Shown piece by piece: positions 26,019 to 33,031 of a DNA stretch of 64,000 nucleotides. A program made the translations under genes and the position numbers. How positions within the stretch are numbered: position 1 is the stretch's first letter; every line of letters starts with the position of its first letter. Source of the DNA: Demequina activiva. GTDB taxonomy: Bacteria; Actinomycetota; Actinomycetes; Actinomycetales; Demequinaceae. The notes beneath the pieces were generated by a model. That model had not been told where the DNA came from. It searched no databases and was given only the letters and a program-made list of their open reading frames with translations. The stretch is taken from the NCBI RefSeq assembly GCF_016862815.1, contig NZ_BONR01000003.1:124001-188000 (forward strand). The letters are read 5' to 3'.

Positions 26019-26894
26019 CTAGAAGTGCTGGCCGTTCGCTCGCGCCATGCCCTCGAGGCGCCCGATGCGCTCGTCCATGGGCGGGTGCGTCGAGAACAGC
26101 TTGGCCATGCCGGCGCCCGTGAAGGGGTTCGCGATCATCATGTGGGAGACGTTCTCGAGCTTCGGATCCTGCGGCAGCGGGCGCGCCTCGGTGCCACGCT
26201 CGAGCTTGCGCAGGGCGGAGGCAAGCGCCAGGGGGTCGCCCGTGAGGCTCGCGCCGTCCTCGTCGGCGTCGTACTCCCGCGTGCGGGAGATCGCCATGCG
26301 GATCAGGGCCGCGGCGATGGGCGCGAGGAACAGCATCGCGAGCATCCCGATGGGACCCAGGGGATTGTCGCGGCCGTTGCCGCCACCCCCGAAGAAGAAC
26401 AGCATCTGCGCGGCCGCGGTGATGATGCCGGCGAACGCCGCCGCCACGGAGCCGATGAGGATGTCGCGGTTGTACACATGCATGAGCTCGTGACCCAGCA
26501 CGCCCCGCAGCTCGCGCTCGTCGAGCAGGCCCAGGATGCCCTCGGTGCAGCACACCGCGGCGTTGCTGGGATTGCGCCCGGTGGCGAACGCGTTCGGGGC
26601 CTGGGTGGGGGACACATAGAGCTGAGGCATGGGCTGGTTCGCCTGTGCGGAGAGCTCCCGCACGATGCGGTACATCGCCGGCTGCTCGACCTCCGTGACC
26701 GGCCGCGCGTGCATCGCGCGGATCGCGAGCTTGTCCGAGTTCCAGTACCCGTAGATGGTGCCGATCACGCCCAGACCGGCGAAGATCCAGATGTACTGGC
26801 CGCTGCCCACGAACGAGCCCACGGCGAGCAGCACCACCCACAGCAGCACGAACAGGCCGCCGGTCTTGAGACCGTTGAAGTATCGCTTTCCCAA
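26019..26894 (-). CDS. htpX: Membrane zinc metalloprotease HtpX
   Basis: A 291-residue M48-family protease that degrades misfolded membrane proteins. Helices lie at about 12-30 and 33-50. The zinc site HELMH is at 135-139, with the third ligand E207 in REYDADEDGA, and two more helices lie between. The C-terminal STHPPMDERIGRLE is typical. The start is an unusual TTG at 26894 (MGKRYFNGLKTG), chosen because GGAGGG ends 4 nt upstream and no ATG or GTG gives the conserved N-terminus. The 98-nt gap before poxB shows no other gene. Confidence 0.94.
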   Translation of the reverse strand: MGKRYFNGLKTGGLFVLLWVVLLAVGSFVGSGQYIWIFAGLGVIGTIYGYWNSDKLAIRAMHARPVTEVEQPAMYRIVRELSAQANQPMPQLYVSPTQAPNAFATGRNPSNAAVCCTEGILGLLDERELRGVLGHELMHVYNRDILIGSVAAAFAGIITAAAQMLFFFGGGGNGRDNPLGPIGMLAMLFLAPIAAALIRMAISRTREYDADEDGASLTGDPLALASALRKLERGTEARPLPQDPKLENVSHMMIANPFTGAGMAKLFSTHPPMDERIGRLEGMARANGQHF

Positions 26895-26961
26895 CTCACC
26901 CTCCGGGAGACATTTCTACCGGAGAAAGAACGGCCAGCGTGACAGCGCGGTTCCCGTGGCG

Positions 26962-27495
26962 TCAGCGGTCGCGGAGCACATGCCGCAGACAGACCAGACC
27001 GGCACGGTCGTCCCACGACTCCACTGCGGCGAAGCCGGCACGCTCGTAGAGCCTGATGGCACCCTCGCGCCACCGCCACACCGTGAGCTCGACCGCCGTG
27101 TCACGGCGTCCACGCGCCCGGTCGACGCAGTGCTCGACCAGCCGTCGCCCTACCCCTGTGCCCCGCGCCCACGGCTCCGTCCAGAGCCGCTTGATCTCGC
27201 ATCGTCCCTGCTCGGGCGCGGTGAGCACAGCCATGCCTGCGATCGCGCCGTCCGCCTGCGCGATCCACACCTCAGCGGCCGCGAAGGCCCGCGCCGGCTG
27301 CTCGACCTCGTGACGGTAGCGCTCTGGCAGGGCCGATGCGCCGGCTACGCTCGCGCCCTTCTCGCGCTCGGTCTCGAGCAGGTACGCGGCAAGCATCCGC
27401 GACACCGCCGCGGCGTCGTGGTCGTCCGACAGGACCGCCAGACGCACGAGGGCCGGCGCGGGATCGCTCCCTGCGCCGGCCCCGTGCTCGCTCAC
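26962..27495 (-). CDS. GNAT family N-acetyltransferase
   Basis: 177 residues. The acetyl-CoA-binding region is visible as CEIKRLWTEPWARGTGVGRRLVEHCVDRARGR (motif A with its G-x-G-x-G-R/K type loop), followed by LTVWRWREGAIRLYERAGF (motif B). The substrate is unknown. GTG 27495 begins 3 nt after the fprA stop, so it is co-transcribed with that gene, with no obvious functional tie. Confidence 0.88.
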   Translation of the reverse strand: MSEHGAGAGSDPAPALVRLAVLSDDHDAAAVSRMLAAYLLETEREKGASVAGASALPERYRHEVEQPARAFAAAEVWIAQADGAIAGMAVLTAPEQGRCEIKRLWTEPWARGTGVGRRLVEHCVDRARGRRDTAVELTVWRWREGAIRLYERAGFAAVESWDDRAGLVCLRHVLRDR

Positions 27496-27498
27496 GCG

Positions 27499-28869
27499 CT
27501 ACGCGCGCTTGAGCGCGATGTCCGTCATCTCGTCGCGCGGCACGATCTTCACGCGCTCACGGCCGTCGGCCTCGCCCAGGGCGCGCTCGTGCTGGTCCAG
27601 GATCTCCCAGTCGTGCCACTGCACCACGTCGACGCCGCGATCCTTGAGCAGGTGCAGCAGGTTGTCGGGGCTCAGCTGCTGAGCGCCCGCCTGCGTCTCC
27701 GCATACAGGCGCGGGGCGTCCTCGACCAGATTCGCGATGGTCTCCTGCGCGTCCGACTTGGTGTGGCCGATGAGCCCCACGGGGCCGCGCTTGATCCAGC
27801 CGGTGGTGTAGAAGCCAGGCACCACGTCGCCGCCGTCGACCACGCGGCCGGCCTCGTTCGCGATGGTTCCCTTCGAGGCGTCGAACGGCACGCCGTCGAT
27901 CTCGGTGCCGTAGTAGCCCACCGCGCGGTAGACGGCCTGGACCGGGTAGTCGATGAACTCGCCCGTGCCCTTGACCGTGCCGTCACCCTGCAAGGCGGTG
28001 CGCTCGACGCGCACGCCGGTGACCTTGCCGTCCTCGCCCAGCACCTCGTGCGGGCTCTGGAGGAAGTGCAGGTGGATGCGACGCGAGGCGTTGCCAGGCT
28101 CGCGCAGGGTCCAGTCCGTCAGGGTCTTGACCACCTGCTTGGTCTGCTTGTTGTTCTCGGCGGCGTCGATCGAGGCCTCGTCGAAGTCGTAGTCCTCCGG
28201 ATACACCACCACGTCGACGTCCGGCACGTGGCCCAGCTCGCGCAGCTCGAGCGGCGAGAACTTCACCTGGGCAGGGCCGCGACGGCCGAACACGTGGACG
28301 TCGGTGACCGGCGAGGCCTCGAGCAGCTCCATGACGTTGGCCGGCACCTCCGTGGAGGCGAGGTCCTTGGGGTGCTTGGCCAGGATGCGCGCGACGTCGA
28401 GGGCGACGTTGCCGACCCCGAACACCGCGACCTCCTTGGCCTCCAGCGGCCAGGTGCGAGGCACGTCCGGGTGGCCGTCGAACCAGCTCACGAAGTCCGC
28501 GGCGCCATAGGACCCGTCCAGGTCGATGCCAGGGATGTTGAGGTCAGAGTCCTTGAACGCGCCGGTCGCGAAGATGACGGCGTCATAGTGGTCGCGCAGG
28601 TCCTGGAGCGTCAGGTCCGTGCCGATGTTGACGTTGGCCAGCAGGCGGATGTCGCCGCGGCCCAGCACGTTCGCGAGCGCCACCACGATCTGCTTGATGC
28701 GCGGGTGGTCAGGCGCCACGCCGTACCGCACCAGACCGAACGGGGCGGGAAGGCGCTCGATGATGTCGATCGAGGTGGGGACGTCCGACTTGGACAGGAT
28801 GTCGGCGGCATAGGTGCCGGCGGGCCCGGCGCCGATGATGGCGACGCGCAAGGGGCGTTCGGTGGTCAC
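27499..28869 (-). CDS. fprA: Ferredoxin/flavodoxin-NADP+ reductase, FprA type
   Basis: Adrenodoxin-reductase-like flavoprotein of 456 residues, the same length as mycobacterial FprA. It moves electrons between NADPH and ferredoxin. The FAD site is VAIIGAGPAGTYAADIL near residue 9, with LVRYGVAPDHPRIK. The NADP site is VFGVGNVALDVARIL, and GRRGPAQVKFSPLELREL follows. The C-terminal part has TGWIKRGPVGLIGHTKSDA. I chose GTG 28869 (MTTERPLRVAIIG) from family alignment; another GTG at 28890 is possible, and the long upstream frame is not. The sulfite reductase 1.4 kb away is of the ferredoxin type and could be its partner. Confidence 0.93.
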   Translation of the reverse strand: MTTERPLRVAIIGAGPAGTYAADILSKSDVPTSIDIIERLPAPFGLVRYGVAPDHPRIKQIVVALANVLGRGDIRLLANVNIGTDLTLQDLRDHYDAVIFATGAFKDSDLNIPGIDLDGSYGAADFVSWFDGHPDVPRTWPLEAKEVAVFGVGNVALDVARILAKHPKDLASTEVPANVMELLEASPVTDVHVFGRRGPAQVKFSPLELRELGHVPDVDVVVYPEDYDFDEASIDAAENNKQTKQVVKTLTDWTLREPGNASRRIHLHFLQSPHEVLGEDGKVTGVRVERTALQGDGTVKGTGEFIDYPVQAVYRAVGYYGTEIDGVPFDASKGTIANEAGRVVDGGDVVPGFYTTGWIKRGPVGLIGHTKSDAQETIANLVEDAPRLYAETQAGAQQLSPDNLLHLLKDRGVDVVQWHDWEILDQHERALGEADGRERVKIVPRDEMTDIALKRA

Positions 28870-28938
28870 AGCAGGACTCGCAATCCTCACGGGGTGCAGG
28901 GGGCAGGCGGGCAGGACACTCTGCGCGCAATGGCCATG

Positions 28939-28944
28939 AGTATA
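28939..28944 (-). promoter_or_regulatory. -10 box TATACT for fprA, inside an inverted repeat
   Basis: TATACT on the minus strand would start transcription near 28932, about 60 nt before fprA. Around it GGCCAT (28932-28937) faces ATGGCC (28959-28964), and AGAC (28944-28947) faces GTCT (28954-28957). This may be a regulator site; the two arm pairs do not share one centre. Confidence 0.45.
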
Positions 28945-29001
28945 GACATGAACGTCTGATGGCCGTTCCGCGCGGCTCTGGCGAAGGCCCTGCCCCGGTG
29001 C

Positions 29002-29007
29002 CACGCT
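29002..29007 (+). promoter_or_regulatory. -10-like box CACGCT, leaderless start of the PLD-like gene
   Basis: CACGCT, CGGACC, then ATG 29014. Confidence 0.4.
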
Positions 29008-29013
29008 CGGACC

Positions 29014-30084
29014 ATGGTGACCGCGCCCGCGCTGCCCCTCCGCACCCCGACCACCGCCGCATCGGCCGTGGTCGACGTCCCCCTTGCGCCGGCGCGCCTG
29101 CTGCTGCCTCACGAGTACCTGGCCGACGCGACGGCCGCGATCGCGCAGGCCCGCACCCGCGTGCGCGTCACCACGCTGACCATCGCCGACGAGGACCGGA
29201 CGGGCGACCTCATCGAGGCCCTGGTGGCCGCGGCGCGGCGAGGCGTCGACGTGCGGGTCGCCGCGGACGTGTTCACCTACGCCGATGCGGCGGGCACCTT
29301 CCTGCCGCGCCGCTACCTCACCCGTCGGCGCCGCGAGTCCTCCGCGCTGGCCTCTCGGCTGAGCGATGCCGGGGTGCGCTTCACCTGGCTGGGCTCCGAG
29401 CGCGGGCTGATCTGGCGCGGCCGCACCCACACCAAGCTGTGCGTGGTCGACGACGTCGCGTACGCGTTCGGGGGCGTGAACCTGGACGATCGCGGTGCGA
29501 CCAATGTCGACTACATGCTGCGCCTGGCGGATCCCCTGCTCGCGGACCAGCTGACCGCGGTGTACGGACGCATCGTCCGCATGAACGCGTGCGAGCGAGG
29601 CCACCGGTCCGCCGTGCTGCAGCGCGGCGAGGATGCGGTGCTGGTGGACGGAGGGATGCCGGGCGAGTCCGTCATCTACGAGCGCGCTCTCACCCTGGCG
29701 TCACAGGCGGAGCACGTGCTGCTGGTGTCGCAGTACTGCCCCACCGGGCCGCTCGGCAGAGCGATCGCGGCGCGCCCGCACCAGCTGTGGTTCAACGCGC
29801 CCCGCAACGCCTCGCCCGCCAATCGCGCGCTCATCGCCGGCTCGATGGCCGTCACCGGCTACCGGACTCGCTACCGGTCACGCCGGTACCTGCACGCCAA
29901 GTGCCTGGTGTTCACCATGGCGGGCGGCGAGCGCGTGGCGATCACCGGCTCGCACAACTTCGTGCTGGGCGGGGTGCGGCTGGGGACCCGAGAGATCGCC
30001 CTCGAGACCCGCTCGACCGCGCTGATCGAGCAGCTGCTGACGTTCCACCGGACGTCCGTCGCGGCGCCCGTGGCGACGGGCTAG
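29014..30084 (+). CDS. Phospholipase D-like (cardiolipin synthase-like) protein
   Basis: 356 residues of the HKD superfamily. The first motif is complete: H139, K141 and D146 in HTKLCVVDD. The second, HAKCLVFT at 294-301, has His and Lys but Thr where Asp is expected, followed by ITGSHNF. Family members form or break phosphodiester bonds, including cardiolipin synthesis from phosphatidylglycerol. No N-terminal membrane helix is visible, unlike classic Cls. Basic segments (RRYLTRRRRESS, YRTRYRSRRYLHAK) suggest contact with phosphate groups. The altered second motif makes the catalytic status uncertain. Confidence 0.82.
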   Translation: MVTAPALPLRTPTTAASAVVDVPLAPARLLLPHEYLADATAAIAQARTRVRVTTLTIADEDRTGDLIEALVAAARRGVDVRVAADVFTYADAAGTFLPRRYLTRRRRESSALASRLSDAGVRFTWLGSERGLIWRGRTHTKLCVVDDVAYAFGGVNLDDRGATNVDYMLRLADPLLADQLTAVYGRIVRMNACERGHRSAVLQRGEDAVLVDGGMPGESVIYERALTLASQAEHVLLVSQYCPTGPLGRAIAARPHQLWFNAPRNASPANRALIAGSMAVTGYRTRYRSRRYLHAKCLVFTMAGGERVAITGSHNFVLGGVRLGTREIALETRSTALIEQLLTFHRTSVAAPVATG

Positions 30085-30105
30085 CGAATCGGCCGTGCCG
30101 TGTGC

Positions 30106-30111
30106 GAGACT
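30106..30111 (+). promoter_or_regulatory. -10-like box GAGACT before the Cys-rich leader ORF
   Basis: GAGACT, 7 nt (GTCCGGC), then ATG 30119, with no ribosome site: the layout of a leaderless message. Confidence 0.5.
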
Positions 30112-30118
30112 GTCCGGC

Positions 30119-30190
30119 ATGGCTGACACGCGGACCGCATGCGCATCGATGATGTGCTGTGTCTGCTGCGCCATGTGTCCCGAGGCCTGA
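30119..30190 (+). CDS. Cysteine-rich leader peptide upstream of sulfite reductase
   Basis: A 23-codon open frame with six Cys codons: C8, then C13-C14, C16-C17 and C20 (central part MMCCVCCAMC, ending PEA and TGA). It starts 7 nt after a -10-like box and would be translated without a leader. Its stop lies 109 nt before the sulfite reductase start. Leaderless poly-cysteine ORFs of this kind before sulfur genes act as cysteine attenuators in mycobacteria (established for that group). The composition is far from chance for this genome, where Cys is rare. I infer that slow decoding of the Cys run at low Cys-tRNA reports cysteine shortage. The peptide itself probably has no function. Confidence 0.82.
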   Translation: MADTRTACASMMCCVCCAMCPEA

Positions 30191-30294
30191 GCCCACGGAT
30201 ACACCCCCCCTGTAGCCCTGGGCGCTCGGCCGGCGAGCGCGCACCAGTCGCGCTCGGACGGCCTCGCTCCCTGAAGACACCACGAGTCGAGGAG
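30181..30294 (+). promoter_or_regulatory. Putative cysteine attenuator with alternative pairings
   Basis: Three alternatives can be seen. (1) The anti-SD segment GGCCTCG (30260-30266) contains CCTCG, which pairs with CGAGG (30288-30292) of the sulfite reductase ribosome site. (2) The same GGCCTCG pairs over 7 bp with CGAGGCC (30181-30187), the last codons of the leader ORF. (3) CGAGCGC(G) (30234-30241) pairs either with GCGCTCG (30222-30228) or with CGCGCTCG (30249-30256). A ribosome paused early in the Cys run leaves 30181-30187 free to hold the anti-SD, exposing the ribosome site. A ribosome finishing the ORF masks it and the site is shut. Pairings are by eye. Confidence 0.65.
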
Positions 30295-30299
30295 AATCG

Positions 30300-32087
30300 G
30301 TGACCAGCACCGACGCCAGCACCCCGGATGCGCGCAGCGCGCAGGAGATCGCCGACGCCGACGAGCGCCGCCGCCACCGCGAAGAGGCGCGCATGATTCG
30401 CACTCGCGAGGCCGCCGCGCGCAAGAACACCGCCTCCAAGGATGGCCAGTGGGCCGCGGGCGACCGCACGCCGCTGAACCCCAACGAGGAGATGAAGGCC
30501 GCAGGCGACCCCCTCGAGGTGCGCCAGCGCATCGAGTCGATGTACTCCAAGTGGGGATTCTGGTCGATCCCCCCTGGTGACCTGCGCGGACGCTTCCGCT
30601 GGTGGGGCCTGTACACGCAGCGGCGTCAGGGCATCGATGGCGGCAAGACCGCCGTGCTCGAGCCGCACCAGCTCGACGACGAGTACTTCATGCTTCGCAT
30701 CCGCTCCGACGGCGGGCAGCTGTCCGTGGCGCAGGCGCGAGAGATCGGTCGCATCTCCTCCGAGTTCGGTCGCGACACCGCCGACGTGTCCGACCGCCAG
30801 AACATCCAGCTGCACTGGATCCGCATCGAGGACGTCCCCGAGATCTTCCGTCGCGTCGAGGAGGTGGGGCTGCTGTGCACCGAGGCGTGCGGCGACGTGC
30901 CCCGCGTGATCCTGGGCTCGCCCGTGGCGGGCATCGCCAAGGACGAGCTGATCGACCCCACGCCCCAGATCCGCGAGATCATGGATCGGTACATCGGCTC
31001 CCCCGAGTTCTCGAACCTGCCGCGCAAGTTCAAGACCGCCTTCACCGGCACGCGCGTGCCGGACATCCTCCATGAGGTGCAGGACGTCGCGTTCTGCGCC
31101 GTCGAGCACCCCGAGCTGGGTGTGGGCTACGACCTGTGGGTGGGCGGCGGGCTGTCGATCAACCCCCACCTCGGCGTGCGTCTGGGCGTGTTCGTCCGGC
31201 CGGAGATCGCCCACGAGGTGTGGAAGGGCGTGGTCAGCATCTTCCGCGACCACGGCTACCGGCGCCTGCGCACCCGCGCGCGTCTCAAGTTCCTCGTGAA
31301 GGCGTGGGGCGGCGAGAAGTTCCTGCAGGTGCTGCAGGACGACTACCTGGGGTACGAGCTGCCGAAGGGTCCCGCACCCGAGCTCGCGAGCCGCGGGGAC
31401 CGTGGCGACCACGTGGGCATCCACCAGCAGGCCGACGGCCGCTACTACGTGGGCGTCGCGCCGGTCGCAGGACGCGTGTCCGGCGAGAAGATGCAGCGCA
31501 TCGCTCAGATCGCCGAGTCCGTGGGCTCGGACCGCATCCGTCTCACGCCGCTGCAGAAGATCCTGGTGCTGGACATCCCCGAGGACCGTGTCAGCGACGT
31601 GGTCAACGGGCTGCGCGCGCTCGAGCTCGAGTCCGAGCCCGGCGAGTTCCACCGCAACGTGATCGCCTGCACCGGCATCGAGTACTGCAAGCTCGCCATC
31701 GTCGAGACCAAGGCGACGGCCCGCGAGGTCGTCAAGGTGCTCGACGAGAAGTTCCCCACCCTCGACAACCCGATCACGGTGCACGTCAACGGCTGCCCCA
31801 ACTCCTGCGCCCGCGTGCAGATTGCGGACATCGGCTTCAAGGGCCAGCTGGTGCTCGACGAGGAGTCAGGGGAGCAGGTTCCCGGCTTCCAGGTGCACCT
31901 GGGCGGACGCCTCGGTCGCGGCGAGGACAACGACTTCGGCCGCAAGATTCGCGCTCACAAGGTCACGCAGTCAGGCATGCCCGAGTACGTGGAGCGCGTG
32001 ACGCAGAACTACCTGGAGGACCGCGAGTCCGCGGACGAGAGCTTCGCGGACTGGGCCTTCCGTGCCGACGAGGAGCTCATCAAGTGA
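30300..32087 (+). CDS. sir: Ferredoxin-type assimilatory sulfite reductase
   Basis: A 595-residue siroheme/[4Fe-4S] enzyme that reduces sulfite to sulfide with six electrons, cytoplasmic. It has the two half-repeats of the nitrite/sulfite reductase fold. Cluster ligands are C457 and C463 in ACTGIEYCKLA, and C499 and C503 in NGCPNSCA. Siroheme-contact stretches such as SDRQNIQLHWI and RVSGEKMQ are present. The length and the N-terminal extension of about 70 charged residues match actinobacterial SirA (NirA-like). GTG 30300 has GAGGAG 5 nt upstream, inside the attenuator. It overlaps cysH by 4 nt. Nitrite reduction is a family alternative, but cysH argues for sulfite. Confidence 0.93.
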   Translation: MTSTDASTPDARSAQEIADADERRRHREEARMIRTREAAARKNTASKDGQWAAGDRTPLNPNEEMKAAGDPLEVRQRIESMYSKWGFWSIPPGDLRGRFRWWGLYTQRRQGIDGGKTAVLEPHQLDDEYFMLRIRSDGGQLSVAQAREIGRISSEFGRDTADVSDRQNIQLHWIRIEDVPEIFRRVEEVGLLCTEACGDVPRVILGSPVAGIAKDELIDPTPQIREIMDRYIGSPEFSNLPRKFKTAFTGTRVPDILHEVQDVAFCAVEHPELGVGYDLWVGGGLSINPHLGVRLGVFVRPEIAHEVWKGVVSIFRDHGYRRLRTRARLKFLVKAWGGEKFLQVLQDDYLGYELPKGPAPELASRGDRGDHVGIHQQADGRYYVGVAPVAGRVSGEKMQRIAQIAESVGSDRIRLTPLQKILVLDIPEDRVSDVVNGLRALELESEPGEFHRNVIACTGIEYCKLAIVETKATAREVVKVLDEKFPTLDNPITVHVNGCPNSCARVQIADIGFKGQLVLDEESGEQVPGFQVHLGGRLGRGEDNDFGRKIRAHKVTQSGMPEYVERVTQNYLEDRESADESFADWAFRADEELIK

Positions 32088-32818
32088 CCATCCCGTCCCT
32101 CTCCGGAGGCCTCGCGCTCACCGCTCTGAACCCGAGCGAGTGGAACGCCGAGACCTGTGCCGAGGTGAACGCTCGCCTCGAGACCGCGTCCGCGTCGCAC
32201 ATCGCGGACTGGGCCGTCGCGACCTTCGGCAAGGGACTGGGCGTCGCCTCCTCGATGCAGGACACGATCCTCCCCCACCTGTTCGGCTCGCGGCTGCAGG
32301 GCGTCGACGTGCTGTTCCTCGAGACCGGCTACCACTTCGCGGAGACCATCGAGACCCGTGACGAGGCCGCTCGGGCGTTTCCCGTGACCATCGTGAACGT
32401 CATGCCGCGTCTCTCGGTCGAGGAGCAGGACGCGGAGTACGGCGCCGAGCTGTTCAAGCGCGACCCGAACCTGTGCTGCTTCATGCGCAAGGTCGACCCC
32501 CTGGCGCGAGCGCTGGAAGGCTACGACGCCTGGGTGACCGGGGCCCGACGGATCGACGCCGTGACCCGCTCCGAGATGCCGGTGGTGAGCTGGGACGCCA
32601 AGCACAACCTGGTGAAGATCAACCCGCTCGCCCTGTGGGACGACGCGGACGTCGAGCGCTACCAGGAGACCCACGGCCTCCCTCGCAATCCGCTGGTCGC
32701 GCAGGGCTACCCGAGCATCGGCTGCGCTCCCTGCACGCGCAAGGTCGCCCCTGGGGAGGACGCGCGTGCGGGCCGCTGGTCCGGGCAGGGCAAGACGGAG
32801 TGCGGCATCCACACGTGA
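32084..32818 (+). CDS. cysH: Adenylylsulfate (APS) reductase CysH, [4Fe-4S] type
   Basis: A 244-residue enzyme that makes sulfite from activated sulfate, using thioredoxin. C131-C132 (NLCCFMRKVDPL) and C214, C217 (IGCAPCTRK) are the four cluster ligands of the APS-specific class. The catalytic Cys is C240 in ECGIHT at the extreme C-terminus. These cluster cysteines mean the substrate is more likely APS than PAPS. GTG 32084 overlaps the sulfite reductase stop, so both are under the same leader. No cysD, cysN or sulfate transporter follows, so sulfate activation must be encoded elsewhere. Confidence 0.93.
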   Translation: MTIPSLSGGLALTALNPSEWNAETCAEVNARLETASASHIADWAVATFGKGLGVASSMQDTILPHLFGSRLQGVDVLFLETGYHFAETIETRDEAARAFPVTIVNVMPRLSVEEQDAEYGAELFKRDPNLCCFMRKVDPLARALEGYDAWVTGARRIDAVTRSEMPVVSWDAKHNLVKINPLALWDDADVERYQETHGLPRNPLVAQGYPSIGCAPCTRKVAPGEDARAGRWSGQGKTECGIHT

Positions 32819-33031
32819 CATACGCCACACGTCAGACGCACGGACACATGCTGGACACGCAGATTTAACGCAGGGCGCTGGACAACGCCCGTACGGCGCG
32901 GCGACGATGGTATCGACCGGAGACACGCGCATGTGAGCTCCGTCACGACCCGCAGGGCGCCACCTCTGGCGCCACCGCCGCTGACGTCGATCTCCCTCGC
33001 CCCTGCTCTGTCCCGCGTCCGGAGGTGCCGC
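32819..33031 (+). other. 213-nt gap between cysH and the glucan operon
   Basis: No gene is seen. GGGCG (32873-32877) and CGCCC (32886-32890) could form a weak terminator for cysH. TATCGA at 32911 is a possible -10. GGCGCC at 32956-32961 and again at 32968-32973 (as GGCGCCACC twice, 12 nt apart) can make a hairpin in the leader. The glucan synthase frame is open back to GTG 32933. Confidence 0.45.

Noticed and set aside
25921-26841. A 306-residue N-terminal extension of the pyruvate oxidase frame
   Set aside because: It reads htpX out of frame; ATG 25920 with GGAGG gives the normal length and N-terminus.
26755-28959. A 734-codon plus-strand open frame over htpX, GNAT and fprA
   Set aside because: Antisense to three recognised genes with intact active-site motifs; the product has no domain.
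32931-32938. ATGTGA start-stop overlapping a GTG before the glucan synthase, considered as a minimal regulatory ORF
   Set aside because: There is no evidence of translation and a strong ribosome site lies nearer the ATG at 33032.
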